A model generated the notes under the pieces. That model searched no databases and was not told the DNA's origin. It saw nothing but the letters and a program-made list of their open reading frames with translations. From assembly GCF_024055715.1 (NCBI RefSeq), contig NZ_JAMXMV010000019.1, positions 1 through 64,000 of the forward strand: a DNA stretch of 64,000 nt, given 5' to 3'. The stretch is from Actinoallomurus soli (GTDB taxonomy: Bacteria; Actinomycetota; Actinomycetes; Streptosporangiales; Streptosporangiaceae). The position numbers were made by a program, and so were the translations under genes. Shown in pieces: positions 33,444 through 42,270 of the stretch (position 1 is the first letter of the stretch; each line of letters starts with the position of its first letter).

Positions 33444-34439
33444 TCAGCGCGGAAGCACGTCCGGGAGGCCGAACGCCGCGACCAGCGCGGGATCGTGGAA
33501 TTTGACCACGCGGGAGACGCCGGTGGCGGTGGGGGCCAGCACCACCGCGCCGTCGGCTCGGAGCACGCCGTCCGCGTCCCGGTGGTACACGACGGCGGCG
33601 GGCTGGCCGTTGGCCGCAGTGGCGATCATCCGCCAATCGCCCGGTGTGCCCAGCACGTACGCGTCGAGCGTGTGGATGCACATCGCCCGGCCCGCCTGCC
33701 ATTCGCGGAACGGCGTCGCCTCCAGCGTGGCGTCCGCGCGCAGCACCTGTTCCAGCAGGCCGGCGTCGGAGCGTTCGAAGGCCGCGATGTAGCCGTCGAG
33801 AAGCGCGCGTGCCCGTTGGTCGGTCGGTTCGAGGAGCTCCTCGGGCTTCGGCTCCACCTCGTCCAGCCGGGCGCGGGCGCGCTGCAGGCCGCTCTTGACC
33901 GCCGCCGTGGTGGTGTCGAGGATCTCCGCGGTCTCGGCCGTCGAGAACGCCAGCACCTCGCGCAGGATGAGGATCGCCCGTTGGCGGGCGGGCAGGTGCT
34001 GCAGACCGGCGATGAGCGCGAGCCGCAGCGACTCGCGCTCGATCACCACCGCGGCCGGATCGTCGGCGGGTGGGGCGATCCACGCGTCCGGCAGCGGCTC
34101 CAGCCACGCGACCTCGCCCGGCGCGAGGGGACTCGGCGGGCGATCGGGTCCGTCGTACGGGCCCGCCAGGCCTGAGGGCAGCACCCGGATCGAGCGCGGC
34201 TGCAGCGCCTTCAGGCAGACGTTCGTGGCGATCTTGTAGAGCCAGGATCGAATCGACGCCCGGCCCTCGAAGCCGGAGTAGGACCGCCACGCCCGCAGGT
34301 AGCTCTCCTGCACCAGGTCCTCGGCGTCGTGCGCCGAGCCGACCATGCGATAGCAGTGCGCCAGCAGCTCCCGGCGGAACCGCTCGGTCTCGGCGGTGAA
34401 CCGGTCGTGATCCGGTGCCGCCCGCAGATCCGAGGTCAC
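33444..34439 (-). CDS. ECF sigma factor with NTF2-like C-terminal domain
   Basis: A 331-residue RNA polymerase sigma-70 factor of the group carrying a SnoaL/NTF2-like tail (SigG/ECF56-like). Region 2 is recognisable in CYRMVGSAHDAEDLVQESYL and RASIRSWLYKIATNVCL, and region 4 in LPARQRAILILREVLAFSTA with AVKSGLQRARARL. From ~205 on, the tail (RALLDGYIAAFERSDAGLLE, MCIHTLDAYVLGTPGDWRMI, YHRDADGVLRADGAVVL) would replace a separate anti-sigma factor as regulator. In several actinobacteria such sigma factors neighbour DGPF/YCII or hydrolase genes; here an EthD-like gene is next. Confidence 0.92.
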   Translation of the reverse strand: MTSDLRAAPDHDRFTAETERFRRELLAHCYRMVGSAHDAEDLVQESYLRAWRSYSGFEGRASIRSWLYKIATNVCLKALQPRSIRVLPSGLAGPYDGPDRPPSPLAPGEVAWLEPLPDAWIAPPADDPAAVVIERESLRLALIAGLQHLPARQRAILILREVLAFSTAETAEILDTTTAAVKSGLQRARARLDEVEPKPEELLEPTDQRARALLDGYIAAFERSDAGLLEQVLRADATLEATPFREWQAGRAMCIHTLDAYVLGTPGDWRMIATAANGQPAAVVYHRDADGVLRADGAVVLAPTATGVSRVVKFHDPALVAAFGLPDVLPR

Positions 34440-34563
34440 ACCGGGAGCCTAGTGCCGTGACGCCTTCGGGCATGGCCCACGTGCCGACGCCGCCGACGAC
34501 GCCAGGCCCTGCCCCGGCCACCATCGACGACGCGGGATCCTCTCGCACAGGCGGCGTGCACGA

Positions 34564-34905
34564 TCAGACCTCGTCGAGTTGCAGGATCATGCCGCGGAAG
34601 GTCGCGTAGCGGGCCAGGTTCACCGTGGCGTCCTCGGCGACGCGCCGGCCGATCTCGGACCCGAGCGCGGCTTCCAGCGCGGCCATGTCATCCCAGTCCA
34701 GCATCACGACCATGTGGCACGGCTCGCCGATCACGGCCGCCGGCTCATGGCTACGCGTGTAACGACGCAGGCCCGGATACCGTTTCGCCAACGGGATGTG
34801 GACCTCGTCGTAGTGACGTTCGAACGCGTCGACGTCGGTCGGGGTGTCGTACATCACGACGAATCGCGCCGGCCGCTCAGGGGCCGGGTCCACGGTCGCG
34901 GTCAT
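34564..34905 (-). CDS. EthD family protein
   Basis: A 113-residue dimeric alpha+beta barrel protein. It shows ARFVVMYDTPTDVDAFERHY followed by DEVHIPLAKRYPGLRRYTRS, the typical EthD N-terminal half, and a C-terminal FRGMILQLDEV. The best known member, EthD, is needed for the ethyl tert-butyl ether degrading system, but most family members have unknown roles. ATG 34905 has AGGAG 9 bases upstream. It could share a transcript with the quinone oxidoreductase ~66 bases upstream. Confidence 0.82.
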   Translation of the reverse strand: MTATVDPAPERPARFVVMYDTPTDVDAFERHYDEVHIPLAKRYPGLRRYTRSHEPAAVIGEPCHMVVMLDWDDMAALEAALGSEIGRRVAEDATVNLARYATFRGMILQLDEV

Positions 34906-34970
34906 CTGCTGCAACTCCTGTCATGGGAACCTCCGGCGTGCGGCGTCACCGGCTCGGTACGAGGGGGGGT

Positions 34971-35963
34971 TCAGGGCAGCAGGGCCGATTTGCCGGCGGT
35001 GGCCCTGGCCGCCAGTTCCGTCAGCGCCTTCGGGCCGTCGGCCAGTTCGTACGCGGTCGGCGTGCCGGGGGCGAGCACGCCGGCCGCGATCAGCGCGGAC
35101 AGCTCCCCCATCAGCTCGCCGAAGATCTGCGGTGCGGCCTGGATCAGCACGCCGATATTGAGGCCGATGAGGTGGACCTGGTGCTCGTACACCAACTGCC
35201 AGTTGGTGATCGAGGCTTCGCCGCCCGCCACGCCGTAGACGATGACCCGGCCGGTGACCCGCTTGGCGGCGGCCAGGCCGGCGGCGAAGGTTGCGCCGCC
35301 GGCCGACTCCAGGACCACATCGGCGCCGGAGCCACCGGTCAGCTCCATCACCGCGGCGGCGAGGTCGCCGCCGCGAGAGTCAAGGACGTGGTCGGCTCCC
35401 AGTGCCAGCACCGTCTCGTGCTTGCCCGGCGAGGCAGTGGCGATGACCGTCGCACCGTAGTGCTTGGCCATTCTCACCGCGGCCTGGCCGGTCGCACCCG
35501 CCGCGGCGTGGATCAGTACGACCTGCCCGGCGGTGATGCCGCCCAGCGGCCTGAGCGCGGCCAGCGCGGTGGGCCAGTTCACGACCAGGCCCAGCGCCTG
35601 CTGCTCCGTCCAGCCCGCGGGCACCGGTACCGCCGCGGCCGCGGGCAGGACCATGTACTCGGCGAAAGCGCCGGCTCCGACGCCGACGACGCGGGCCCCC
35701 GGTCGCGGGCCGGTCACCGCCTCGCCCACCGCGACGACCTCACCGGCGGCCTCGAAACCCGCCAGGTACGGCGGGCGCGGGCCGCCCGCGAACGTGCCGT
35801 GGGCCTTCGAGATGTCGGCGAAGTTGACCCCGGCGGCGGTGACGCGGATCAGGACCTCGCCCCGGCCGGGGCTCGGCACGGGCGCGTCGGTGATCAGGCG
35901 CATGTCCTGCGGGCCGTTGAGGGAGGTCTGCTGCAGCGCGCGCATGGTCGCGGGAATGCTCAT
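34971..35963 (-). CDS. zinc-binding-type alcohol dehydrogenase / quinone oxidoreductase
   Basis: A 330-residue medium-chain dehydrogenase of the quinone oxidoreductase (QOR) branch. It shows GEVLIRVTAAGVNFADI, AGFEAAGEVVAVGEAVTG, the nucleotide-binding VLIHAAAGATGQAAVRMAKH, and ADVVLESAGG. The catalytic-zinc cysteine/histidine pair is absent, as in other QORs, so the enzyme is probably zinc-free and NADPH dependent. ATG 35963 (MSIPATMRALQQTSL) was chosen; the longer frame to 36050 is unsupported. It is directly upstream of the EthD gene on the same strand. Confidence 0.9.
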   Translation of the reverse strand: MSIPATMRALQQTSLNGPQDMRLITDAPVPSPGRGEVLIRVTAAGVNFADISKAHGTFAGGPRPPYLAGFEAAGEVVAVGEAVTGPRPGARVVGVGAGAFAEYMVLPAAAAVPVPAGWTEQQALGLVVNWPTALAALRPLGGITAGQVVLIHAAAGATGQAAVRMAKHYGATVIATASPGKHETVLALGADHVLDSRGGDLAAAVMELTGGSGADVVLESAGGATFAAGLAAAKRVTGRVIVYGVAGGEASITNWQLVYEHQVHLIGLNIGVLIQAAPQIFGELMGELSALIAAGVLAPGTPTAYELADGPKALTELAARATAGKSALLP

Positions 35964-36133
35964 TGGCGATCGGCCTTTCTCGGCGTACATGAGAGAGGCG
36001 CGGCCCGTCGCGCGGGCCGCGCCTCCCACCATGTAGATCCCGGCCGCCACGAGAAGGAATCGGCCGCTCCCGAAACATCTGCGACCGGCGACCCGGGTCG
36101 GCGGCCGGGCCGCCGAGCGGCCGTACGGGCCGG

Positions 36134-37291
36134 TCAGCCGCAGAAGGCGGCCTCGGCGACCTTCTTCAGGTCGGCGCGGAAGGCCGGGTCGGCCTGGAGC
36201 TTCTCGTCCGTCCGGTTGTAGGAGATGATCGCCTGCCGCCTACCGTCCTTGCTGGTGTACGCCCAGGTCCGGTAGCCGGGCCAGCCGCCGTCGTGGCCCC
36301 AGGCGCTGCCGCAGCGGAGGCGTACACGGTAGACGCCGAGGCCGTAGTCCTCTGGCGAGCCGTCGTCGATGACCGCGCGCGTCGTGGTCAGCTCGCGCTG
36401 CTGGGCGCGCGGGAGCAGCCGGCCGGTGAACAGGGCCCGGTGGAACGTCGCGACGTCGTCCACGGTGGAGATCATGCCGCCGGAGGTCCAGCCGCCGGAC
36501 GGGCTGATCAAGGTGCTGACGTCGCCGTACGAGCCGTAGTAGCCGTGGACGTACGGGCCGGAGAAGCCGGTGCCCCGGGGCATCGAGGTGTGCTTCAGGC
36601 CGAGCGGGCGGATGATGCGCCGGCCGATCTCGGATTCCACTCGGTGCCCGGTGACCTTCTCGATGATCATCCCGGCGAGGATGTAGTTGGTGTTGGCGTA
36701 GCTCCAGCCCTTGCCCGGATCGAACAGCGGCTCCTTCTCCAGCGCGATGTCGACCAGCTCCCGCGGCTTCCACACGCGCTCGGGCTGCGTCTGGATGCGC
36801 GGGTCCAGGGCGTACTCGTTCAGGCCGCTGGTGTGCTGCAGCAGGTTCCGTACCGTGATGCGGCGGCCGTCGTTGCCGCCTCCCCGTACGACCCCGGGCA
36901 GCCAGTGGTCCACGGTGTCGTTCAGCGAGAGCCTCCGCTCGGCCACCAGCTGCAGCAGCACGGTCGCGGTGAAGGTCTTGGTGATGCTGGCGATCCTGAT
37001 CTGGTCACGGGGGTCCATCGGGGTGCCGGTCTCTTGATCCGCGACACCGGCGGCGAGATGCGTGACCGTGTTCCCCCGGCGGGTCATCACGATGACGCCG
37101 GGCTGCCCGTCGGCGACGAGGCGGTCGACCGCCGTCCGCAGCCCCTTCGGCTGCCGCCCGTCGGCCGTACTCGCCTTCGGGGAGGTCGGACGGTCGGCCG
37201 CGTTCGCGAGCGGTGCGCAGACGGCCGTCAGGACCGCCGCCGCGAGCAGGCCGGCCGTCGCACGTCGGGCCATGGTTCCAGCGCGAGCCAT
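36134..37291 (-). CDS. secreted serine hydrolase, class C beta-lactamase fold
   Basis: A 385-residue exported protein. The signal peptide is at 1-32 (ARRATAGLLAAAVLTAVCAP, cleavage after ANA). Catalytic motifs: SITK (SxxK, in IRIASITKTFTATVLLQLVA), YANTNY (Tyr-x-Asn), and HDGG at the end of the fold. Relatives act as D,D-carboxypeptidases or esterases on cell-wall or aryl substrates. ATG 37291 has GGAG 6 bases upstream; the longer frame to 37432 is not supported. Confidence 0.9.
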   Translation of the reverse strand: MARAGTMARRATAGLLAAAVLTAVCAPLANAADRPTSPKASTADGRQPKGLRTAVDRLVADGQPGVIVMTRRGNTVTHLAAGVADQETGTPMDPRDQIRIASITKTFTATVLLQLVAERRLSLNDTVDHWLPGVVRGGGNDGRRITVRNLLQHTSGLNEYALDPRIQTQPERVWKPRELVDIALEKEPLFDPGKGWSYANTNYILAGMIIEKVTGHRVESEIGRRIIRPLGLKHTSMPRGTGFSGPYVHGYYGSYGDVSTLISPSGGWTSGGMISTVDDVATFHRALFTGRLLPRAQQRELTTTRAVIDDGSPEDYGLGVYRVRLRCGSAWGHDGGWPGYRTWAYTSKDGRRQAIISYNRTDEKLQADPAFRADLKKVAEAAFCG

Positions 37292-37514
37292 CACGTCTCC
37301 AGGTTCAGCGTGTAGGTCGGTCGGTGACGTGATCAACCCTGCTGGACGACGGGTGGGGCGCACATTGGTCCCAACCGGCGTATCCGGAGGTGTACGTGGC
37401 GACACCACGACCGAGAAGCCGGTCGACATCATCGCCTACGATCGCGCCGGCACCGTCGTCTTCACCCGGCATCGCCCGGGCATGCCGAGCGCGCCCGGCT
37501 GACCAGGCCACCGA

Positions 37515-38477
37515 TCACTGGATGTTCAGGCGGATCGGGTGGGAAGGGTCCTTCGGGCAGGTGAAGACGCGCAGCTCACCGAAGCGGCCGACGACGACGT
37601 CCGGGTCGCCGCCGCTGTCCATGGTCAGGAACAACCGCATGCGCGCGCCACACGAGCAGTCGATGACGTGGAGGTCGGTGAGGTGCCAGCTGGGCCAGCC
37701 GCCGACCTTCCACCCGGGGCGGCAGGCCAGGACGCGCTCGAACTCGACGTCGCGTTCCTCCGCCCAGCGGTCACCCTCGTCGTAGAGGTCGTCGGGGAGT
37801 TCGTCACTGGCCGGGAGGTCGACGATCTCGAGCGGGGCGACGGCGCAGGGGCGCGGGAGGTAGGACCTGCCCACGCGGTCCGGCCGGGGTGGGTCCAGCA
37901 CCGTCTCCACCGTGGACGACGACCGGTACCGCAGCTCGACGGTGGGGCCGGAGTAGTACGGCTGTCCCGGGAGGTCGCCGTGGTCGTTCGGGCACCACAG
38001 CACCTGCAGCACGTCCGTCCCGGGCGGCCAGTGATCTCCCGGGACGTCGCGGGCGAACAGCTGGAGCACGGGGACCATCGGCACGCCCGGGCCCGAGGTG
38101 TCCTGCACCCAGCGGCACCGCTCCCACGTGATCATGTCGAGCGCCGACGCGCCCGCCATGATCCGATCCTGCTCACGGGCCTCCTCGGCCGTGAGCTCGT
38201 ACGCCCGGCCCGGGTTCCGGCGGCGCCGTTCCTTCATGGCGCGGTCGATCCGCTGCCAGGTGTCGCGTTCCTCGTCCGACAGCTTCTCGCGCGCCTGCAC
38301 CAGGTGCGGCGCGGGGCATGCCGGCCACGGCTCGTCCGCCGGCCACAGCAGCGGCCCGCCGACGGAGCCGTCCCGGACTCCGGGCGTGCCCGCCGTCGGC
38401 CGCAGCAGGGTCGCCGGGCGGGCGTACTGCAGGAAAGCGGGAACGTCGGCTATCAGCGACTCGGCGGATACCGGCAC
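37515..38477 (-). CDS. DUF1963/YwqG-like protein
   Basis: A 320-residue soluble protein. The N-terminal SVGGPLLWPADEPWPACPAP and the central VPMVPVLQLFARDVPGDHWP, TDVLQVLWCPNDH are typical of DUF1963/YwqG proteins, which contain repeated GG-x-P and P-x-LQ-F motifs. CSCG near the end with the later FTCPKDPSHP could be a zinc-binding pair. The function of this family is unknown; members are often scattered single genes, as here. Confidence 0.75.
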   Translation of the reverse strand: MPVSAESLIADVPAFLQYARPATLLRPTAGTPGVRDGSVGGPLLWPADEPWPACPAPHLVQAREKLSDEERDTWQRIDRAMKERRRRNPGRAYELTAEEAREQDRIMAGASALDMITWERCRWVQDTSGPGVPMVPVLQLFARDVPGDHWPPGTDVLQVLWCPNDHGDLPGQPYYSGPTVELRYRSSSTVETVLDPPRPDRVGRSYLPRPCAVAPLEIVDLPASDELPDDLYDEGDRWAEERDVEFERVLACRPGWKVGGWPSWHLTDLHVIDCSCGARMRLFLTMDSGGDPDVVVGRFGELRVFTCPKDPSHPIRLNIQ

Positions 38478-38559
38478 GGGCGCACCCCATTCGACGGATC
38501 TCCAGGAGGGAATCCGATCATGGCAGGGCTCACGGGGCCGGTGGTGGCGTACGCGTCGG

Positions 38560-39489
38560 TCAGGCCGGGCGGGTGGCCTGGTTGAGGAGCGGCTCTCCGG
38601 CGGCGAACCTGCGCAGCTGCTCGGCGATCAGGCGTTCGGCGCGCGGGTAGAACGTCGCGGAGCCGCCGGCCACGTGCGGGGTGATCAGGACGTTCGGCGC
38701 CGACCAGAGGGGGTGGCCGGGCGGGGGCGGCTCGGGGTCCGTGACGTCGAGGGCGGCGCGGAGCCGGCCCGATCCGGTCTCGGCGAGGAGGGCGGCGGTG
38801 TCGATCGTGCCGCCGCGGCCGACGTTCACGACGAGCGCGTCATCGGGCAGGGCGGCGAGCAGGCGGGCGTCGAGGAGGCCGGTGGTCCCGGCGGTGAGCG
38901 GCAGGGTGGACACGACGATGTCCGTGTGCGGCAGCAGGTCCGGTAGTTCGCCGACGCCGTGCACCGACTCGGCCGGGCGGGCGCGGCGGGCCACGCGCCG
39001 TACCTCGACCTCGAAGGGCAGCAGCCGGGCCTCGACGGCGGCGGCGATCGAGCCGTACCCGAGCAGGAGGACCCGCGAACCGGCGAGCGAACGGGTGAAG
39101 TGCGGCCGCCAGCGCTTTTCGTCCTGGTCGCGGACCCAGCGGGGCAGCTCGCGCTGCGCGGCGAGGATCAGGCCGAGCACGTGTTCGGCGACGCCGGCGT
39201 CGTGCAGGCCCCGGCCGTTGCACACCGTGACGTCCGGCGGCACGTGCGGCAGCAGGGCGTCGACGCCGGCGCTGAGGCTCTGCACGGCCTCCAGTTTCGG
39301 CATGCCGCTCAGGAGGTCGAGGGTGCCGGGTCCCTTCGCGTACGGGAGCACGTAGAACCGGACCTCGGACAGGTCCGCCGGGGCCGGGCCCGTGCCGTCG
39401 TAGATCTCGACGGTCAGCGAGCCGGGCCAGCCGCCCATCAGGTCGGCGACGTGCGGCCAGGGGACGAGCGTGTCGGGTGGGGCACTCAC
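38560..39489 (-). CDS. 2-hydroxyacid dehydrogenase, NAD-dependent
   Basis: A 309-residue D-isomer-specific 2-hydroxyacid dehydrogenase. The NAD-binding motif GYGSIAAAVEARL follows VLLL; the cofactor-site strand VRRVARRAR and the substrate/catalytic residues lie in STLPLTAGTTGL, VNVGRGGTID, DVTDPEPPPPGHPLW and the His of ITPHVAGGS. The Arg and Glu of the triad are in the VGRGG and DPEP segments. GTG 39489 is the start; in the long upstream frame a fragment of an SGNH gene and shadows follow, so 39489 is well bounded. Confidence 0.9.
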   Translation of the reverse strand: MSAPPDTLVPWPHVADLMGGWPGSLTVEIYDGTGPAPADLSEVRFYVLPYAKGPGTLDLLSGMPKLEAVQSLSAGVDALLPHVPPDVTVCNGRGLHDAGVAEHVLGLILAAQRELPRWVRDQDEKRWRPHFTRSLAGSRVLLLGYGSIAAAVEARLLPFEVEVRRVARRARPAESVHGVGELPDLLPHTDIVVSTLPLTAGTTGLLDARLLAALPDDALVVNVGRGGTIDTAALLAETGSGRLRAALDVTDPEPPPPGHPLWSAPNVLITPHVAGGSATFYPRAERLIAEQLRRFAAGEPLLNQATRPA

Positions 39490-39504
39490 GCGCTCATCTT
39501 CTCG

Positions 39505-39654
39505 TACGACGTTCGACCAGCGCCCGTTGAGCTCGTTCCCGCACGGCTCGGCGTCGTCGGGGACGGTCGTCAGGACGACGCGGGCCCCGCCCGCGCCGAG
39601 GACGCGGACGGCCCGGTCGAGCTGCGCGTCGAACCGCGCGCGGAACACCGGAGG
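39505..39654 (-). pseudogene. fragment of an SGNH hydrolase gene
   Basis: Fifty codons read PPVFRARFDAQLDRAVRVLG through ARVVLTTVPDD to LNGRWSNVV, closely matching the middle of the intact SGNH gene at 41337-42236 (FRARFGAQVDRAVRVLGSGG, LTTVTDLAKPYWNEVNGRWSN). No start, catalytic Ser block or DxxH end is present. It is a decayed partial copy lodged between the dehydrogenase and the small secreted protein, evidence that this gene family has been duplicating locally. Confidence 0.85.
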
Positions 39655-39674
39655 TCGCGATGGACGGCGCCCGG

Positions 39675-39917
39675 TCAGCCCGCGAAGTCCGCCGGGTTCC
39701 AGTGCGTCCCCGCGTTCCGGTTGCACATCTCCGCGACATAGCGTGGCGTGAACCCGTTGTCCCGGGCGTACGCGTTGATGCCCGCGACGGACTGGCAGAT
39801 CCCGCCCGTTTCCTGCCGGACACCGCCCGCTGCGGCCGCTCCGCCCGCCGAGGCGACAATGGCGGTCGTCATCGCCGCGAACGCCATTCCGGCGCTCTGC
39901 ATTCGTGAGATTCGCAT
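39675..39917 (-). CDS. small secreted protein
   Basis: An 80-residue product with a clear signal peptide (RISRMQSAGMAFAAMTTAIVAS, cleavage after AGGAAAA) and a ~45-residue mature part (RQETGGICQSVAGINAYARD, ...AEMCNRNAGTHWNPADFAG) with two cysteines. ATG 39917 has GGAGGG nine bases ahead. I do not recognise a family; it is probably a secreted or cell-wall-associated peptide. Its stop lies 20 bases before the SGNH fragment. Confidence 0.7.
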   Translation of the reverse strand: MRISRMQSAGMAFAAMTTAIVASAGGAAAAGGVRQETGGICQSVAGINAYARDNGFTPRYVAEMCNRNAGTHWNPADFAG

Positions 39918-40024
39918 GGTCACAGCCCTCCGTTCGATCGATTTCCTCTGGCACGGTAGCCAGTCGGCGAGGCCGAATTGAATGGCGTTTCGGTCAAGGG
40001 ATCTCAGCCCCGCTTAAACGTTCG

Positions 40025-41347
40025 CTACGGCCCGCTGACCTGCACGTCGTCGCGCTGTTCGACGGGAGCCGGGGGCTGGAGGAGAACCGCCGCGCAGGCG
40101 ACGACCGCGGCGACCGCCAGGAATGCGGGAGCCATCACCTTCATCGGCTTTCGGCTGTGCCGCAGGGGATTCTCCACCAGATGGTACGAGGCGGTCGCGA
40201 GAACCGCCGTGGCGATCGCGGCCGCGATGACGCGATCGACGGCGGGCCATTGGGGGAATCGCACGGCGAGGAAGACCCAGATCGGCCAGTGCCAGAGGTA
40301 GAGCGAATAGCTCACCTTGCCGATGGCGACGAACGGCCGGGAGCCGGCGATCCGCGCGGGAAGCCCGTCCCCGGTGAGGACGAGGGAGCCGATGAGCGTC
40401 GCCGCCGCGACCCCGGCGACGGGCAGCTGCCAGGTGTACAGGGCGCGGCCGCCCAGGTCCGCGGTGGACCAGAGCCAGGCGAGGCAGGCGGCGGCGAGGA
40501 CGCCCGCCGGGGCGGTGACGCGCGCGGGCAGCCTGCGATCCACGACCGCCGCCGAGGTGGTGAGGACGGCGAGCAGGGCGCCCAGGGCCAGCCCGCCGGC
40601 GCGGCAGTCGGTGCCCAGGTAGGCGCGGTCCGGCGCGCCCGGGACGAAGAACAGGTGCATCGCCGTGTACGCGCACCCGGCGCCGAGCAGGGCGGCGCCC
40701 GCCAGCACCCGCCGGGAGCCGAGGACCCCGGCCAGCGCGACGAAGAGCAGCGGCCATACGAGGTAGTACTGCTCCTCGACCGCCAGCGACCACAGGTGGT
40801 TGAGCGGCGCCCGGTCGACGGGGACGCCCCAGTAGCCGACCTCCGCGAAGATCGAATACCAGTTGGAGCCGTACACCAGCGCGGCGAGCGTCTGCGCGTT
40901 GACGGTGTGGCGCATCGGTCCACCGGCGCCCAGGTGCATCCACGCCTGGACCACGACCAGCACCGTCAGCACGGCCGGGAACAGGCGACGGGCCCGCCGC
41001 GCCCAGAACACCGCCAGCCGCGTGGTCCCGGTGCGCGCCCGCTCGGCGAGCAGGAGCCGGGTGATCACGTAACCGGAGATGACGAAGAACAGGTCGACGC
41101 CCAGGAACCCGCCGCGCAGCGGCAGGCCGAAGTGGTAGGCGATCACCCCGAGTACGGCCAGCGCGCGCAGCCCGTCCACCGCCGGGAGGTGCGGCGCGCC
41201 CGTACGCCGTCCCCGATCGGCGCGGACCATCGGCTGCTCGCGGAGCCGGGAGCCGCCGGCGCCGTACGGGACGGAGAGGCGCGCCGGGCGGGCCGGAGCG
41301 CGATCCCGGACCGGGCCGCGGCGTCGCGGGCCGCCGTCAGGACGCAT
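40025..41347 (-). CDS. acyltransferase-3 family membrane protein (OatA-like)
   Basis: A 440-residue integral membrane O-acyltransferase. The family hallmarks are present: LPAVDGLRALAVLGVIAYHF, the FLGVDLFFVISGYVITRLL loop with WARRARRLFPAV, HLWSLAVEEQYYLVWPLLF, and SYSLYLWHWPIWVF. About ten membrane helices. Such enzymes transfer acetyl groups across the membrane to peptidoglycan or polysaccharides; in OatA they are fused to an extracellular SGNH domain that completes the transfer. Here the SGNH part is encoded by the two upstream genes. ATG 41347 overlaps the previous stop by 11 bases; 41230 is an alternative start. Confidence 0.9.
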   Translation of the reverse strand: MRPDGGPRRRGPVRDRAPARPARLSVPYGAGGSRLREQPMVRADRGRRTGAPHLPAVDGLRALAVLGVIAYHFGLPLRGGFLGVDLFFVISGYVITRLLLAERARTGTTRLAVFWARRARRLFPAVLTVLVVVQAWMHLGAGGPMRHTVNAQTLAALVYGSNWYSIFAEVGYWGVPVDRAPLNHLWSLAVEEQYYLVWPLLFVALAGVLGSRRVLAGAALLGAGCAYTAMHLFFVPGAPDRAYLGTDCRAGGLALGALLAVLTTSAAVVDRRLPARVTAPAGVLAAACLAWLWSTADLGGRALYTWQLPVAGVAAATLIGSLVLTGDGLPARIAGSRPFVAIGKVSYSLYLWHWPIWVFLAVRFPQWPAVDRVIAAAIATAVLATASYHLVENPLRHSRKPMKVMAPAFLAVAAVVACAAVLLQPPAPVEQRDDVQVSGP

Positions 41348-42236
41348 GGGCGTGCAGGTCGGCGTGGATCGCGTTGAGGAGCCACGCGGCGAGCCGGTCG
41401 CGGGCCGTAGGGGTCGGATGGCCCGTCTCGTCGTAGACGTCGATGCCGGAGATCACCCGCGGGCAGTCCCGGTCGCCGGTGCACATCTGGCCGTGCAGGT
41501 CGAGCAGCCGGACGCCCGGGTTACGGGCCGCCGCGGCGCGCAGGGCGGCGTTCATCAGATTCGACCAGCGCCCGTTGACCTCGTTCCAGTACGGCTTCGC
41601 GAGGTCGGTGACGGTCGTCAGGAAGACCCGCGCCCCGCCGGACCCGAGGACGCGGACGGCCCGGTCGACCTGGGCGCCGAACCGCGCCCGGAACACCGGG
41701 TCGGTGATCGAGGTCGGCCCGTCCTGGCCGGGAAGCTGCTGCCGGGTGTGCGCGTCGTAGATCCCCGTTTCGAGGAGGATCGCGTCCGGCCGGACCCTGG
41801 CCACCAGGCCCCGCCAGTGCTCCGGCCAGTCGTTGCACTCCGGCTTGGCGACCAGCTGGTTCGAGATCTCCACCCTGGCGGGCTGCATGATGCCGCAGCC
41901 GCCGCGGGCCGCCTTGACCACGACGATGTGCCGGTCCGGAGCCGCGTTGGCGAGCTTCTCCATGCCGTTGCCGAGGGTTCCGCCCCAGGAGTCCCCGACC
42001 ACGAGGACCCGCAGGTCCCTGACCTCCGGGCGCAGCGCCGCGTCACCCAGCGGCGGGACGTTCGGGCCGACCCGCGGTCCGGCGGGCGGTCGTACGGACG
42101 GCCCGGCGGGCGGTCGCACGGGCGATCCGGCGGGCGGTCGCGTCGCCGCGTCGCTCGTGCCGCCTGCCGGCGACAGGCCGAGCGCGCAGCAGCCGGCCGC
42201 CGCCAGGCACAGGATCACCCGGCTCGTCGTGCCCAT
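41337..42236 (-). CDS. secreted SGNH-type hydrolase, first copy
   Basis: A 299-residue exported protein: signal peptide (VILCLAAAGCCALGLSPAGG), a Pro/Ala-rich linker of three RPPAGxxV repeats, then the SGNH hydrolase domain with block I VVGDSWGG (catalytic Ser), block II-like GCGIMQPARVE, and block V DVYDETGHP (Asp and His). Related to the C-terminal domain of acetyltransferases such as OatA. It ends overlapping the acyltransferase-3 gene, so the two act together. A second copy lies 35 bases upstream (42271). Confidence 0.85.
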   Translation of the reverse strand: MGTTSRVILCLAAAGCCALGLSPAGGTSDAATRPPAGSPVRPPAGPSVRPPAGPRVGPNVPPLGDAALRPEVRDLRVLVVGDSWGGTLGNGMEKLANAAPDRHIVVVKAARGGCGIMQPARVEISNQLVAKPECNDWPEHWRGLVARVRPDAILLETGIYDAHTRQQLPGQDGPTSITDPVFRARFGAQVDRAVRVLGSGGARVFLTTVTDLAKPYWNEVNGRWSNLMNAALRAAAARNPGVRLLDLHGQMCTGDRDCPRVISGIDVYDETGHPTPTARDRLAAWLLNAIHADLHAHAS

Positions 42237-42270
42237 CACGGGGACTTCCCTTCTCCAGCGAGCGTGCGGG

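Noticed and set aside
37305-37503. + strand frame ending ...VFTRHRPGMPSAPG
   Set aside because: It has no ribosome site, begins inside the antisense of the serine hydrolase and has no recognisable family.
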